From assembly GCF_039533965.1 (NCBI RefSeq), contig NZ_BAAAUN010000001.1, positions 558,001 through 622,000 of the forward strand: DNA of 64,000 bases. The letters are read 5' to 3'. Source of the stretch: Microbacterium luteolum (GTDB lineage: Bacteria > Actinomycetota > Actinomycetes > Actinomycetales > Microbacteriaceae). Positions 1 to 7,072 of the stretch are shown here, one piece after another. Under the pieces are notes generated by a model that did not search any database, was not told the origin of the DNA, and was given only the letters and a program-made list of their open reading frames with translations. A program made the translations under genes and the position numbers. Numbering within the stretch: the first letter of the stretch is position 1; each line of letters begins with the position of its first letter.

Positions 1-180
1 TCGGGACTCGGCGGCGATCGTGTCGAACACGAGCGAGCTCTTGCCCGATCCCGAGACACCCGTGAAGACGGTGAGGCGCCGCTTCGGGATGTCGACGCTG
101 ATGTCTTTCAGATTGTTCTCCCGCGCGCCCTGCACGCGGATCAGGTCATGGGCGTCTGCGGGATGCTCGGCGGCGGTCAT
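1..180 (-). CDS. UvrA-like ABC ATPase, N-terminal 60 residues only (runs off the window)
   Basis: Only the first 60 codons are inside the window. The protein begins [18 protein letters not shown] and carries the Walker A P-loop GVSGSGKSS at about residues 41-49, followed by [10 protein letters not shown]. This N-terminal pattern is that of excinuclease UvrA and its shorter UvrA-like relatives, which bind DNA or confer drug tolerance in actinobacteria. The start ATG has an AAGGACG ribosome site just upstream. It lies 29 nt after the VOC gene on the same strand, so co-transcription is likely. The fragment cannot separate true UvrA from a UvrA-like paralogue; the VOC/AraC context favours the paralogue. 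Confidence 0.85.
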   Translation of the reverse strand, partial: MTAAEHPADAHDLIRVQGARENNLKDISVDIPKRRLTVFTGVSGSGKSSLVFDTIAAESR

Positions 181-209
181 CGGCGTCCTTCGTTGTCGAG
201 GCTGATCGG

Positions 210-629
210 TCAGCCGGCCTGATTGATACGGAGCAGGTTCCCTGCCGGGTCGCGGAACGCGCAGTCGCGCACTCCGTATGGCTGATCCATGGGCTCCTGC
301 ACGACGTCGGCCCCACCCTCGACCAGACGCTCGAACAGGCCGTCGAGATCGTCGCTCGCGAGGGTCAGCGCACCATAGCTGCCCTTCGCGATGAGTTCGA
401 GGATGGTCTGCCGCTCCACGTCGGTGATGCCGGGGTCAGTGGCCGGCGGGTGCAGGACGATCGAGGTCTCGGGCTGGCCGGCGGGACCGACAGTGAGCCA
501 GCGGAGCCCGTCGTACCCGACGTCGTTGCGCACCTCGAAGCCGAGCGTGTCTCGGTAGAACCCGAGGGCCGCATCGGCGTCGGTGTGCGGGAGGAAGGCG
601 TAGTGGATGCTGATGTTCATGGTGTTCAC
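210..629 (-). CDS. VOC (glyoxalase/bleomycin-resistance fold) family protein
   Basis: A 139-residue single-domain protein with the vicinal-oxygen-chelate pattern: an N-terminal [19 protein letters not shown] module, a central [12 protein letters not shown] segment, and the typical C-terminal ending [16 protein letters not shown] proteins bind a metal in a beta-alpha-beta-beta-beta fold and act as isomerases, dioxygenases or drug-binding proteins; the substrate cannot be read here. The start overlaps the stop of the upstream AraC-type regulator (ATGA), so the two are translationally coupled and the regulator probably controls this gene. A second Met three codons in is an alternative start. Confidence 0.88.
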   Translation of the reverse strand: MNTMNISIHYAFLPHTDADAALGFYRDTLGFEVRNDVGYDGLRWLTVGPAGQPETSIVLHPPATDPGITDVERQTILELIAKGSYGALTLASDDLDGLFERLVEGGADVVQEPMDQPYGVRDCAFRDPAGNLLRINQAG

Positions 630-1066
630 GCTAGATGCGCATCGGTGCGCGGTGCTTCTTGATTCCTGATCGGTCTGGTCACGTGCTTGGCCTGGAAGGA
701 CGGGATGCCGTCGACATTGGCGGCGCGTTCACGGTACACCCGGGGTGAGACACCGACCAGCTCGGTGAACCGCGTGCTGAACGTTCCGAGCGACGAGCAC
801 CCGACCTCGAAGCACACCTCGGTCACGCTCAGGTCGCCACGGCGCAGCAGAGCCATCGCCCGTTCGATACGACGGGTCATCAGATAGGAGTACGGCGACT
901 CCCCGTACGCCTCGCGGAACTGGCGGCTCAGATGCCCCGCAGACATGTGGACTCCCCTGGCAAGAGCTTCGACGTCCAACGGCCGCGCGTACTCGCGGTC
1001 GATGCGGTCCCTCACCTTCCGCATCACGGCGAGCTCGCGCAGGCGGGCGTCGTCCACGGCTGTCAC
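626..1066 (-). CDS. AraC-family transcriptional regulator, DNA-binding domain only
   Basis: A 146-residue protein made almost entirely of the two-HTH AraC/XylS DNA-binding domain (about residues 15-115). The first HTH is around LDVEALARGVHMSAGHLSRQ; the second contains SVTEVCFEVGCSSLGTFSTR followed by the family signature FTELVGVSPRVYR. There is no ligand-binding domain, so it may sense through a partner or act as a MarA/SoxS-like regulator set by its own level. GTG start with AGGA eight bases upstream. It is the first gene of a small operon with the VOC protein and probably the UvrA-like ATPase. A perfect dyad lies 25 bp upstream. Confidence 0.9.
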   Translation of the reverse strand: MTAVDDARLRELAVMRKVRDRIDREYARPLDVEALARGVHMSAGHLSRQFREAYGESPYSYLMTRRIERAMALLRRGDLSVTEVCFEVGCSSLGTFSTRFTELVGVSPRVYRERAANVDGIPSFQAKHVTRPIRNQEAPRTDAHLA

Positions 1067-1090
1067 GAGTCGATCCTGTCACGTCACCAG

Positions 1091-1107
1091 ACGTCACGGG
1101 GTGACGT
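1091..1107. promoter_or_regulatory. Palindrome ACGTCAC-GGG-GTGACGT upstream of the AraC-type gene
   Basis: A perfect 7-3-7 inverted repeat in the 136-bp divergent gap between the AraC-type gene (minus) and hdeD-like gene (plus). Another copy of ACGTCAC lies at 1081-1087, ten bases away and in direct orientation. This is the arrangement expected for an operator, most simply an autoregulatory site of the adjacent regulator. No binding evidence exists; the assignment is by position and symmetry. Confidence 0.4.
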
Positions 1108-1202
1108 TCTGCGACGCGCGATCGAAGCCTCTCCCACAGGCGATCCCACGGGCGCTACCCTGAGGGCATCCCCACAGGATTCTCTCAGAAAGGGTCCACA
1201 TC

Positions 1203-1793
1203 ATGTCCGAACCACTCTCCGAAGCGAAGTCCCTCTTCAAGTCCATCCGCGTCGCGCTGGCCGTGTCCGGCGTCATCGCTCTCATCGCCGGCCTCGTCCT
1301 CCTGATCTGGCCGGTGAAGTCGGCGGTCATCGTGACGGCGATCTTCGCCACCTATCTGATCATCGCCGGCCTCGTGTACATCGGACTCGGCATCTTCTCG
1401 GGCGCCAAGGGCGGATGGTCCCGCGTCGGCCACATCGTGCTGGGTCTCGTCTACATCGTCGCCGGTGTGATCGCCTACGCGAACCTCGGTGCGGCTGCGG
1501 CGACCCTCGCGTTCGTCGTCGTCATCTTCATCGGCATCAGCTGGATCGTGGACGGCGTCGTCTCCCTGTCGCTGCTCGGCCGTGACGGTTCGCGCGTGTG
1601 GACGCTGCTCTACGCGCTGCTGAGCATCATCGCCGGAGTCGTCGTGCTGTTCTCGCCGATCATCGCCGGCCTGGCGTTCTGGCTGCTCCTCGGCATCTCG
1701 CTCGTCGCACTCGGCATCGTGCAGATCGTCCGTGCGATCACGCTCGGCAAGGACGCGAAAACCATCACCGCCGCGGAGGGCGCGACGGCCTGA
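1203..1793 (+). CDS. HdeD family (DUF308) membrane protein
   Basis: A 196-residue integral membrane protein with six predicted hydrophobic helices in tandem pairs, for example AVSGVIALIAGLVLLIW near residues 19-35 and LLYALLSIIAGVVVLFSP near 132-149. The length and the repeated GLVYI.G motif match the HdeD/DUF308 family, named for an acid-resistance protein of Escherichia coli; the molecular function is not established in actinobacteria. Monocistronic: preceded by AGAAAGG before the ATG and followed 15 bases after the stop by a strong hairpin shared with the converging SDR gene. Confidence 0.85.
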   Translation: MSEPLSEAKSLFKSIRVALAVSGVIALIAGLVLLIWPVKSAVIVTAIFATYLIIAGLVYIGLGIFSGAKGGWSRVGHIVLGLVYIVAGVIAYANLGAAAATLAFVVVIFIGISWIVDGVVSLSLLGRDGSRVWTLLYALLSIIAGVVVLFSPIIAGLAFWLLLGISLVALGIVQIVRAITLGKDAKTITAAEGATA

Positions 1794-1808
1794 CGGTCCT
1801 GACGACAG

Positions 1809-1849
1809 CGATCGGCCCCGCCCTGCGCGAAGCAGGACGGGGCCGATCG
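1809..1849. terminator. Bidirectional hairpin terminator between the HdeD-like and SDR genes
   Basis: Arms 1809-1826 and 1832-1849 pair over 18 positions with one C-A mismatch around a five-base loop (GCGAA). It sits 15 nt after the HdeD-type stop and 17 nt past the stop of the converging SDR gene, so it can serve both. No long T tract follows, as is common at high GC. Confidence 0.75.
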
Positions 1850-1866
1850 TCGTTCGGGCGTCCTTC

Positions 1867-2631
1867 TTACTCGTCGGCGAACGCGCTGACGTCGCCGACG
1901 AGCCTCGTGTTGTCGGCGGGCACCGGGTCGACCGCGGCCTTCGCCACCTCGGCGGCGAACTCCGACACGTTGTAGAGCTTGCCCGCGGACTCGCGACGCT
2001 CGGCGATGGCACCGGGGTTGGCACGCTCGAGAAGAGTCGCCGTGATCGTGCCCTCGATCATGTCGCCGGAGACGACGGTGAAGCCGATGCCCTTCTCGGC
2101 CAGGCCTGGGATCAGCTCCCGGAGCGCATCCTCCCCCGCTCGCTTCGAGAGCGCGACCGGCTCGTACTCGGGCATCGTCGGCGTGGTGCGGATGAAGTGC
2201 GCCTGGTGGCTGGTGACGAAGACCACGCGTGCGCCGTCGCCGAGCAGCGGCGTCGCCGCGTTCAGGACGTTGAGCTGGGCGTCGCGGTTCAGCGTCCGGG
2301 CGTAGTCCGCGGCCATCCCGGACTCCATGCCGCCCGAGGCATTGAGGACCAGGACGTCGAGCCGGCCGTACTCGGCGCGGATCGCGTCGAACATCTCGGC
2401 GACGGATGCCGGATCGGTGAGGTCGGCCCCCACGACGAGCGCCCGGCGACCCAGTTCGCGCAGCTGCGCGGCGAGCTTCTCGGCCCGCGGAGCCTTGTTC
2501 CGGAAGTTGATGACGACATCGGCACCGGCCTCGGCCAGATAGCGCACCGTGTCGGCGCCGATCCCCCGGGATGAGCCGGTGACGAGGGCGACCTTGCCGT
2601 CGAGAGATCCTGCGGGAAGAACGTCGGTCAC
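1867..2631 (-). CDS. Short-chain dehydrogenase/reductase (SDR), catalytic Tyr missing
   Basis: A 254-residue classical-length SDR starting at a GTG with CAGGAG six bases upstream; an open frame continues further upstream but has no coding character. The NAD(P)-binding motif VTGSSRGIG is present near residues 16-24 and the LVLNAS (NNAG-like) motif follows. In the active-site region the strand ends FVTSHQ, then the expected YxxxK reads V-A-L-S-K: the Lys is kept but the catalytic Tyr position is Val. The nearest Tyr is three residues earlier (YEPVALSK). It may be a non-canonical SDR or a cofactor-binding protein without standard oxidoreductase activity. Substrate unknown. Confidence 0.85.
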   Translation of the reverse strand: MTDVLPAGSLDGKVALVTGSSRGIGADTVRYLAEAGADVVINFRNKAPRAEKLAAQLRELGRRALVVGADLTDPASVAEMFDAIRAEYGRLDVLVLNASGGMESGMAADYARTLNRDAQLNVLNAATPLLGDGARVVFVTSHQAHFIRTTPTMPEYEPVALSKRAGEDALRELIPGLAEKGIGFTVVSGDMIEGTITATLLERANPGAIAERRESAGKLYNVSEFAAEVAKAAVDPVPADNTRLVGDVSAFADE

Positions 2632-2751
2632 GATGACTCCTGGAGATGGGTGAGATGCCGTGATCGCACGGCTCTCACAGACTATCAATCCGGGCCCGGG
2701 GCACCCGAGAGCGTCGACGGCGCGTGATAGGTTGACCGCAAAGGAGGCCGC

Positions 2752-3225
2752 ATGAACGACTTCTCCGTCTTCATCGAACTGATCGACAATTGGGCGTGGA
2801 TCGGTTGGCTGGTCCTGATCGCTCTCTTCCTCGTGATCGAGATGCTCACTCTCGACTTCACCTTCCTCATGCTCAGCTTCGGCAGCGTGATCGGTCTGGT
2901 CGCCGACCTCGTCGGGCTCCCGGTCTGGGCACAGGTGCTGATCGCGGCGGCGGCCGCAGCGTTGTTCGTGCTCTTCCTCCGGCCTCCACTCCTGAAGAGG
3001 TTGCGGCGCGGCGAGGACCCCACGAAGTCGAATGTCGATGCACTGATCGACCTCCGTGGCATCGCTCTGCACGACGTCACGCAGATCTCCGGCCAGGTCA
3101 AGCTCAGCAACGGTGACACCTGGACCGCCCGCACATCCACCTCTGTGCCGATCCCCCAAGGCTCACCGGTCGCGGTCATCGCGATCAATGGGGCGACCGC
3201 CACCGTCCGTCCCGTCAATGACTAG
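2752..3225 (+). CDS. NfeD family membrane protein
   Basis: A 157-residue protein with two or three N-terminal membrane segments (about residues 15-90, including WIGWLVLIALFLVIEML and VLIAAAAAALFVLFL) and a C-terminal OB-fold-like domain ending in VIAINGATATVRPV. This is the short NfeD architecture, which pairs with SPFH/stomatin proteins in bacteria and is thought to organise membrane microdomains. It has an AAAGGAGG ribosome site and lies nine bases before the SPFH gene, the standard NfeD-SPFH operon pair, which strongly supports the call. Confidence 0.88.
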   Translation: MNDFSVFIELIDNWAWIGWLVLIALFLVIEMLTLDFTFLMLSFGSVIGLVADLVGLPVWAQVLIAAAAAALFVLFLRPPLLKRLRRGEDPTKSNVDALIDLRGIALHDVTQISGQVKLSNGDTWTARTSTSVPIPQGSPVAVIAINGATATVRPVND

Positions 3226-3234
3226 GAGAAACAC

Positions 3235-4167
3235 ATGAACGACTCCTCGTTCATCCCGGCCGCCATCGGTTGGATACTCGTTATCGCGGTGATCATCTTC
3301 GTGGTGGTCACGCTGGCCCGGTCCATCCGGATCATCCCCCAGGCGACCGCGGGCGTGGTGGAACGGCTCGGCCGGTACCACAAGACCCTCATGCCGGGTC
3401 TGAACCTCCTGGTGCCCTTCATCGACCGACTCCGCCCGCTGATCGACATGCGCGAGCAGGTCGTCTCGTTCCCGCCGCAGCCGGTGATCACCGAGGACAA
3501 CCTGGTGGTCTCGATCGACACCGTCGTGTACTTCCAGGTGACGGACGCGCGCGCCGCGACCTACGAGATCGCGAACTACCTCGGTGCGGTCGAACAGCTC
3601 ACCACCACGACGCTGCGAAACGTCGTCGGTGGACTCAACCTCGAAGAAGCGTTGACGAGCCGCGACAACATCAACGGCCAGCTCCGCGTCGTGCTCGATG
3701 AGGCGACCGGCAAGTGGGGCATCCGTGTCGGCCGCGTCGAGCTGAAGGCCATCGATCCGCCGATATCCATCCAGGACTCGATGGAGAAGCAGATGCGCGC
3801 AGAGCGGGACCGGCGCGCGGCCATCCTCACGGCAGAGGGAACCAAGCAGTCCGCGATCCTCGAAGCAGAAGGTGCGCGTCAGGCCGAGATCCTCCGCGCA
3901 GAGGGCGACAAGCAGGCCGCGGTGCTCCGCGCGCAGGGTGAGGCCGAGGCCATCCAGAACGTCTTCACGGCGATCCACCAGGGCGCTCCGGACGACAAGC
4001 TGCTCGCATACCAGTACCTTCAGATGCTGCCGAAGATCAGCGAGGGTCAGTCCAACAAGCTGTGGATCATCCCGAGCGAGCTCACCGAGGCTCTCAAGGG
4101 TATCGGCAGCGCCTTCACGCCGAAGCCCGGCCAGGGCGGCCCGAGCAACACTCTCCCGGGCGCGTGA
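3235..4167 (+). CDS. SPFH domain / stomatin-like protein (QmcA/HflK-HflC relative)
   Basis: A 310-residue protein with one N-terminal membrane anchor (about residues 9-29) followed by the SPFH domain, including RIIPQATAGVVERLGRYH and LTTTTLRNVVGG, typical of stomatin/QmcA. Beyond residue 180 is a charged coiled-coil with alternating Ala/Glu repeats (ILEAEGARQAEILRAEGDK), which drives oligomerisation. SPFH proteins form ring or cage assemblies at the membrane and modulate proteases or lipid domains. It overlaps the downstream glycerophosphodiesterase by four bases (GTGA), and follows NfeD directly. Confidence 0.92.
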   Translation: MNDSSFIPAAIGWILVIAVIIFVVVTLARSIRIIPQATAGVVERLGRYHKTLMPGLNLLVPFIDRLRPLIDMREQVVSFPPQPVITEDNLVVSIDTVVYFQVTDARAATYEIANYLGAVEQLTTTTLRNVVGGLNLEEALTSRDNINGQLRVVLDEATGKWGIRVGRVELKAIDPPISIQDSMEKQMRAERDRRAAILTAEGTKQSAILEAEGARQAEILRAEGDKQAAVLRAQGEAEAIQNVFTAIHQGAPDDKLLAYQYLQMLPKISEGQSNKLWIIPSELTEALKGIGSAFTPKPGQGGPSNTLPGA

Positions 4168-4961
4168 CGCACCCGTACTTCTCGAAGGCACGGCATCCCC
4201 GAGTCCTCGCTCACCGCGGTCTGATCACCGCGGCGGGCGAGGATTCCGGCGTCTGGGAGAACACAGCGGCGTCGTTCGCCGCCGCTCACGCCGCCGGTGT
4301 CGACTACATCGAGACGGACTGCCAGGTGACGGCCGACGGCGACGTGGTGCTCTTCCACGACGCGACGCTCGAACGTCTCCTCGGCGACCACCGTCCGGTG
4401 AGGGAGGTGCGCACGAGGGAACTCCGCAGCGTCTTCGCCGATCATGGGGGGCTGCTCACAGTCGCAGAAGCACTCTCCTCGTTCCCGCGGATCCGGTTCA
4501 ACATCGATGTGAAGACGGACGCCGCCACGGGTCTCCTCGGCCCGATCCTCGCGGAGCACACGCATCGGGTGCTCGTGACGAGCTTCTCCGACGTACACCG
4601 TCGCGCGACGATCGCGTCCGTCATGGGAGCAGGTGCCGCGCTCCGGCCTGCCACGTCGGGCGGCAGCCGCACGATCGCCGCATTGCGTGCGGTCTCGTCC
4701 CTGCGCCTCTCCCCCACCAGGGTCCTCCGTGAGATCGATGCTCTACAGATCCCGGAACGGCACGGCGCGCTCACGGTGCTGACCCCGGCGCTGCTCCGCG
4801 CCGCGCATCGCTCCGGTGTCGAGGTGCACGTGTGGACGGTCAACGATCCGGATGAGATGCGGCGCCTGGTGGGCCTCGGGGTCGATGGCATCGTCTCCGA
4901 TAGTGCCGACGTCGCACTGGCCGCGCTCCACCCCGCTGACGGCCCTCGGCGGGCCCTATAA
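4164..4961 (+). CDS. Glycerophosphodiester phosphodiesterase family protein
   Basis: A 265-residue GDPD TIM-barrel enzyme. The signature is complete: LAHRG near residue 14, ENTAASF near 31, IETDCQVTADGDVVLFHD around 45-62, and the closing VHVWTVNDPDEMRRLVGLGVDG. These Glu, Asp and His residues bind the divalent metal that hydrolyses glycerophosphodiesters to glycerol 3-phosphate and an alcohol. The GTG start overlaps the stop of the SPFH gene (GTGA), so it belongs to the NfeD-SPFH operon. No signal peptide is visible, so it is probably cytoplasmic and acts in phospholipid turnover. Confidence 0.9.
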   Translation: MTHPYFSKARHPRVLAHRGLITAAGEDSGVWENTAASFAAAHAAGVDYIETDCQVTADGDVVLFHDATLERLLGDHRPVREVRTRELRSVFADHGGLLTVAEALSSFPRIRFNIDVKTDAATGLLGPILAEHTHRVLVTSFSDVHRRATIASVMGAGAALRPATSGGSRTIAALRAVSSLRLSPTRVLREIDALQIPERHGALTVLTPALLRAAHRSGVEVHVWTVNDPDEMRRLVGLGVDGIVSDSADVALAALHPADGPRRAL

Positions 4962-5010
4962 CCTCCTTCGCTGGGATTACGCTGTGAATCCCACCGAGAA
5001 TCCGCTCGCG

Positions 5011-5042
5011 TTGAGCAGGCGCACAGGCTGGAGCGTTATACC
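5011..5042 (+). promoter_or_regulatory. Possible rbpA promoter
   Basis: The 105-bp gap before rbpA contains TATACC at 5037-5042, a good match to an actinobacterial -10 element, with a TTGAGC hexamer at 5011-5016. The spacing of 20 is longer than ideal, so the -35 assignment is weak. An inverted repeat GGGATT/AATCCC at 4973-4992 lies just upstream and could be an operator or the end of the preceding transcript. Confidence 0.35.
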
Positions 5043-5066
5043 TGACAGCGACGAGAGGACCACAAA

Positions 5067-5450
5067 ATGGCAGATCGCAGCCTGCGCGGCATCCGACTCG
5101 GCGCCCAGAGCCTACAGAGCGAAGAGGGCGTCGTTTTCATGGAGCGCCGCGAGACCCACTACTCCTGTGACACGTGCGGACACGTCACGAACCTGATGTT
5201 CGCGGCTGACGCCGAGCCGCCGCAGACCTGGGAATGCCGCTCCTGTGGAGCGGACGCCCGCCTGAACGTCGACGGCCAGGCCGTCACGCTCGAGGTCACC
5301 GACGAGAAGGCCGCTCGCACCCACTGGGACATGCTGATGGAGCGTCGCACGCGCGCCGAGCTCGAGGAGCTGCTCGAGGAGCGTCTGGCCTTCATCCGTG
5401 CCCGCCGCGGTGCCGGCGAAGACCCCACCCGCGAGAAGATCGGGGCCTGA
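5067..5450 (+). CDS. rbpA: RNA polymerase-binding protein RbpA
   Basis: A 127-residue protein with the full RbpA layout: the N-terminal tail (MADRSLRGIRLGAQSL), a core domain with two CxxC zinc-type pairs (CDTCGH near residue 36 and CRSCGA near 60), then the basic linker and C-terminal sigma-interaction helices (ERRTRAELEELLEERL). RbpA is an actinobacterial transcription factor that binds group 1/2 sigma factors and stabilises the open complex. Monocistronic, with its own promoter region and a strong hairpin terminator after the stop. Confidence 0.96.
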   Translation: MADRSLRGIRLGAQSLQSEEGVVFMERRETHYSCDTCGHVTNLMFAADAEPPQTWECRSCGADARLNVDGQAVTLEVTDEKAARTHWDMLMERRTRAELEELLEERLAFIRARRGAGEDPTREKIGA

Positions 5451-5463
5451 CCGCCCGGATCAC

Positions 5464-5497
5464 GAAGCAGCAGGGCTCGAACGAGCCCTGCTGCTTC
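5464..5497. terminator. Perfect 16-bp hairpin terminator between rbpA and lnt
   Basis: Arms 5464-5479 and 5482-5497 are perfect complements (GAAGCAGCAGGGCTCG), leaving only two bases between them. The site lies 13 nt after the rbpA stop and 21 nt beyond the lnt stop on the opposite strand, so it can terminate both converging transcripts. Confidence 0.85.
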
Positions 5498-5518
5498 TCT
5501 GTGTGAGGCGGGCGCGGT

Positions 5519-7072
5519 TCACACCTGCTCGTCGCGCCGCCGCGTGCTGCGCCACCACGCGATCAGGAGCGCGATCAGCCCGCCCCAGACCAGGATCTGC
5601 TGCACCCACGGGCCCAGCACGACGCCCGCGGTCAGCCCGGTGCGCAGCTCGACGTCCTCGAGCATCGCACCAGCCTCCCCGGCATCCAGGCTCGTCACGG
5701 TCGAGCCGTCGGGACGAATGATCTGACTCGTGCCGACCGTCGAGATGTTCACGACGCTGCGCCCGGTCTCGATCGCCCGCATCCGCGCGAAGGCAAGCTG
5801 CTGCAGATTCTCATCGGTCCCGCGGAAGTCGGCGTTGTTCGTCTGGAACACCAGCACCTGTGCTCCGGCGTTCACACCCTCGGTGATCACGTCGTCGTAG
5901 ATCACGTCGAAGCAGATCGCGAGTCCCACGGGAACTCCGTCGACGTCGACCACGGGGGGATTCTCGCCGGGCGTGTACTCGCGCTGGATGAGTCCGATCA
6001 GGTCGGGCGCCAGCGCGTTGAAGAATGCCCGATCCGGTACGTACTCCCCGAACGGCACCGGATGCCGCTTGTCGTGGAGGTGCGTCGCTCCCCCGGCATC
6101 CGTCCACAGCATCGATGTGTTGAAGTAGCGCTCGTTCCGCCCGGTCGCGGCGTTCGCGAGCAGGGGCGCCCCGATCCGGGTCGTGATCAGCGTCATCCGT
6201 CGAGCCAGCGCCTCGTTCTGGAACGGGTCGGTGTCCAGCGACCCCTCCGGCCAGACCAGCAGATCCACGTCCTCGCCGTAAAGGGGGGTCGTGGCCGCGG
6301 TCTGCGCGTCGATCACCGAGAACGGCTCGCGCTCGTCGAAGTAGCCGGTGGGACCGTTGCCCTGTACGGCGGCGATGCGCATCGAACCGGCATCCGTCGT
6401 CGGGAACAACGGCGTGAAGAACAGGACGAGTACGAGCGCGGCGGGCACGAGGAGTCGCAGAGGAGACCGCCATGCCCGCAGGCGGACAACCTCGATCAGC
6501 ACGGCGACCAGGAGCACCATGAGGAATCCGAGGCCGCTGACGCCGAACCAGGACGACAGCGGGGCCAGCGGGCTCTCCGCCTGACTCATGCCGATGCGCG
6601 CCCAGGGGAAGCCCCCGTACGGGAAGGAGCCGACGAAGACCTCCCGACCCACCCAGAGGGCCGCGACCATGAGCGGGAGGCCCACCAGGCGTCCGGCTGT
6701 GCCCGGGAACGCACGCGGCATCCAGCGGTAGGCGAGCGCCGTCAGGATCAGTGCGACAGCGGTGAGCCCGCCCTCGACCACGCTCAGCGCCGCCCACGGG
6801 ATCGGCCCGAGATAACGCGAGGTGAAGGACACCAGGAAGCCGAACAGCACGATGCCGTAGACGAGCCCGACCAGCAGAGCACCCCCCGCACGCCGACCGA
6901 TGAGCGCGACGAGCAGGAGGGCGGTAGCGGGGAACGCGAGCACCCAGATCGCTGTCTCCGGATAGGCGAGGTTCATCAAGAAGGCCGAGAGCGCAGCGGC
7001 GAGCAGAGCAGCCCAGAGCGGCAGGAGAGGGCGCTGGCGCGCCGGGGATTCAGACATCCCTCTCATTCTCAC
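5519..7072 (-). CDS. lnt: Apolipoprotein N-acyltransferase
   Basis: A 517-residue membrane enzyme. The first 200 residues hold about six hydrophobic helices, followed by a periplasmic-side nitrilase-like domain and one final helix near the C terminus. The Glu-Lys-Cys catalytic triad is readable as LVWPEGS, HDKRHPVPFGEYVP and GLAICFDV. The enzyme adds the third acyl chain to the N-terminal Cys of lipoproteins. The GTG start at 7072 overlaps the helicase stop; ATG codons at 7066 and 7057 (MSESPARQ) are equally plausible. Lipoproteins also occur in this run (FKBP protein), so a functional link is reasonable. Confidence 0.93.
   Translation of the reverse strand: MRMRGMSESPARQRPLLPLWAALLAAALSAFLMNLAYPETAIWVLAFPATALLLVALIGRRAGGALLVGLVYGIVLFGFLVSFTSRYLGPIPWAALSVVEGGLTAVALILTALAYRWMPRAFPGTAGRLVGLPLMVAALWVGREVFVGSFPYGGFPWARIGMSQAESPLAPLSSWFGVSGLGFLMVLLVAVLIEVVRLRAWRSPLRLLVPAALVLVLFFTPLFPTTDAGSMRIAAVQGNGPTGYFDEREPFSVIDAQTAATTPLYGEDVDLLVWPEGSLDTDPFQNEALARRMTLITTRIGAPLLANAATGRNERYFNTSMLWTDAGGATHLHDKRHPVPFGEYVPDRAFFNALAPDLIGLIQREYTPGENPPVVDVDGVPVGLAICFDVIYDDVITEGVNAGAQVLVFQTNNADFRGTDENLQQLAFARMRAIETGRSVVNISTVGTSQIIRPDGSTVTSLDAGEAGAMLEDVELRTGLTAGVVLGPWVQQILVWGGLIALLIAWWRSTRRRDEQV

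Noticed and set aside
2632..3159. N-terminal extension of the SDR frame.
   Set aside because: It runs antisense to NfeD, and the GTG at 2631 has a proper ribosome site and gives the SDR N terminus.
4973..4992. GGGATT/AATCCC near rbpA as a SigR-type promoter.
   Set aside because: The GGAAT-N18-GTT pattern is not met; left only as a possible operator or RNA hairpin.
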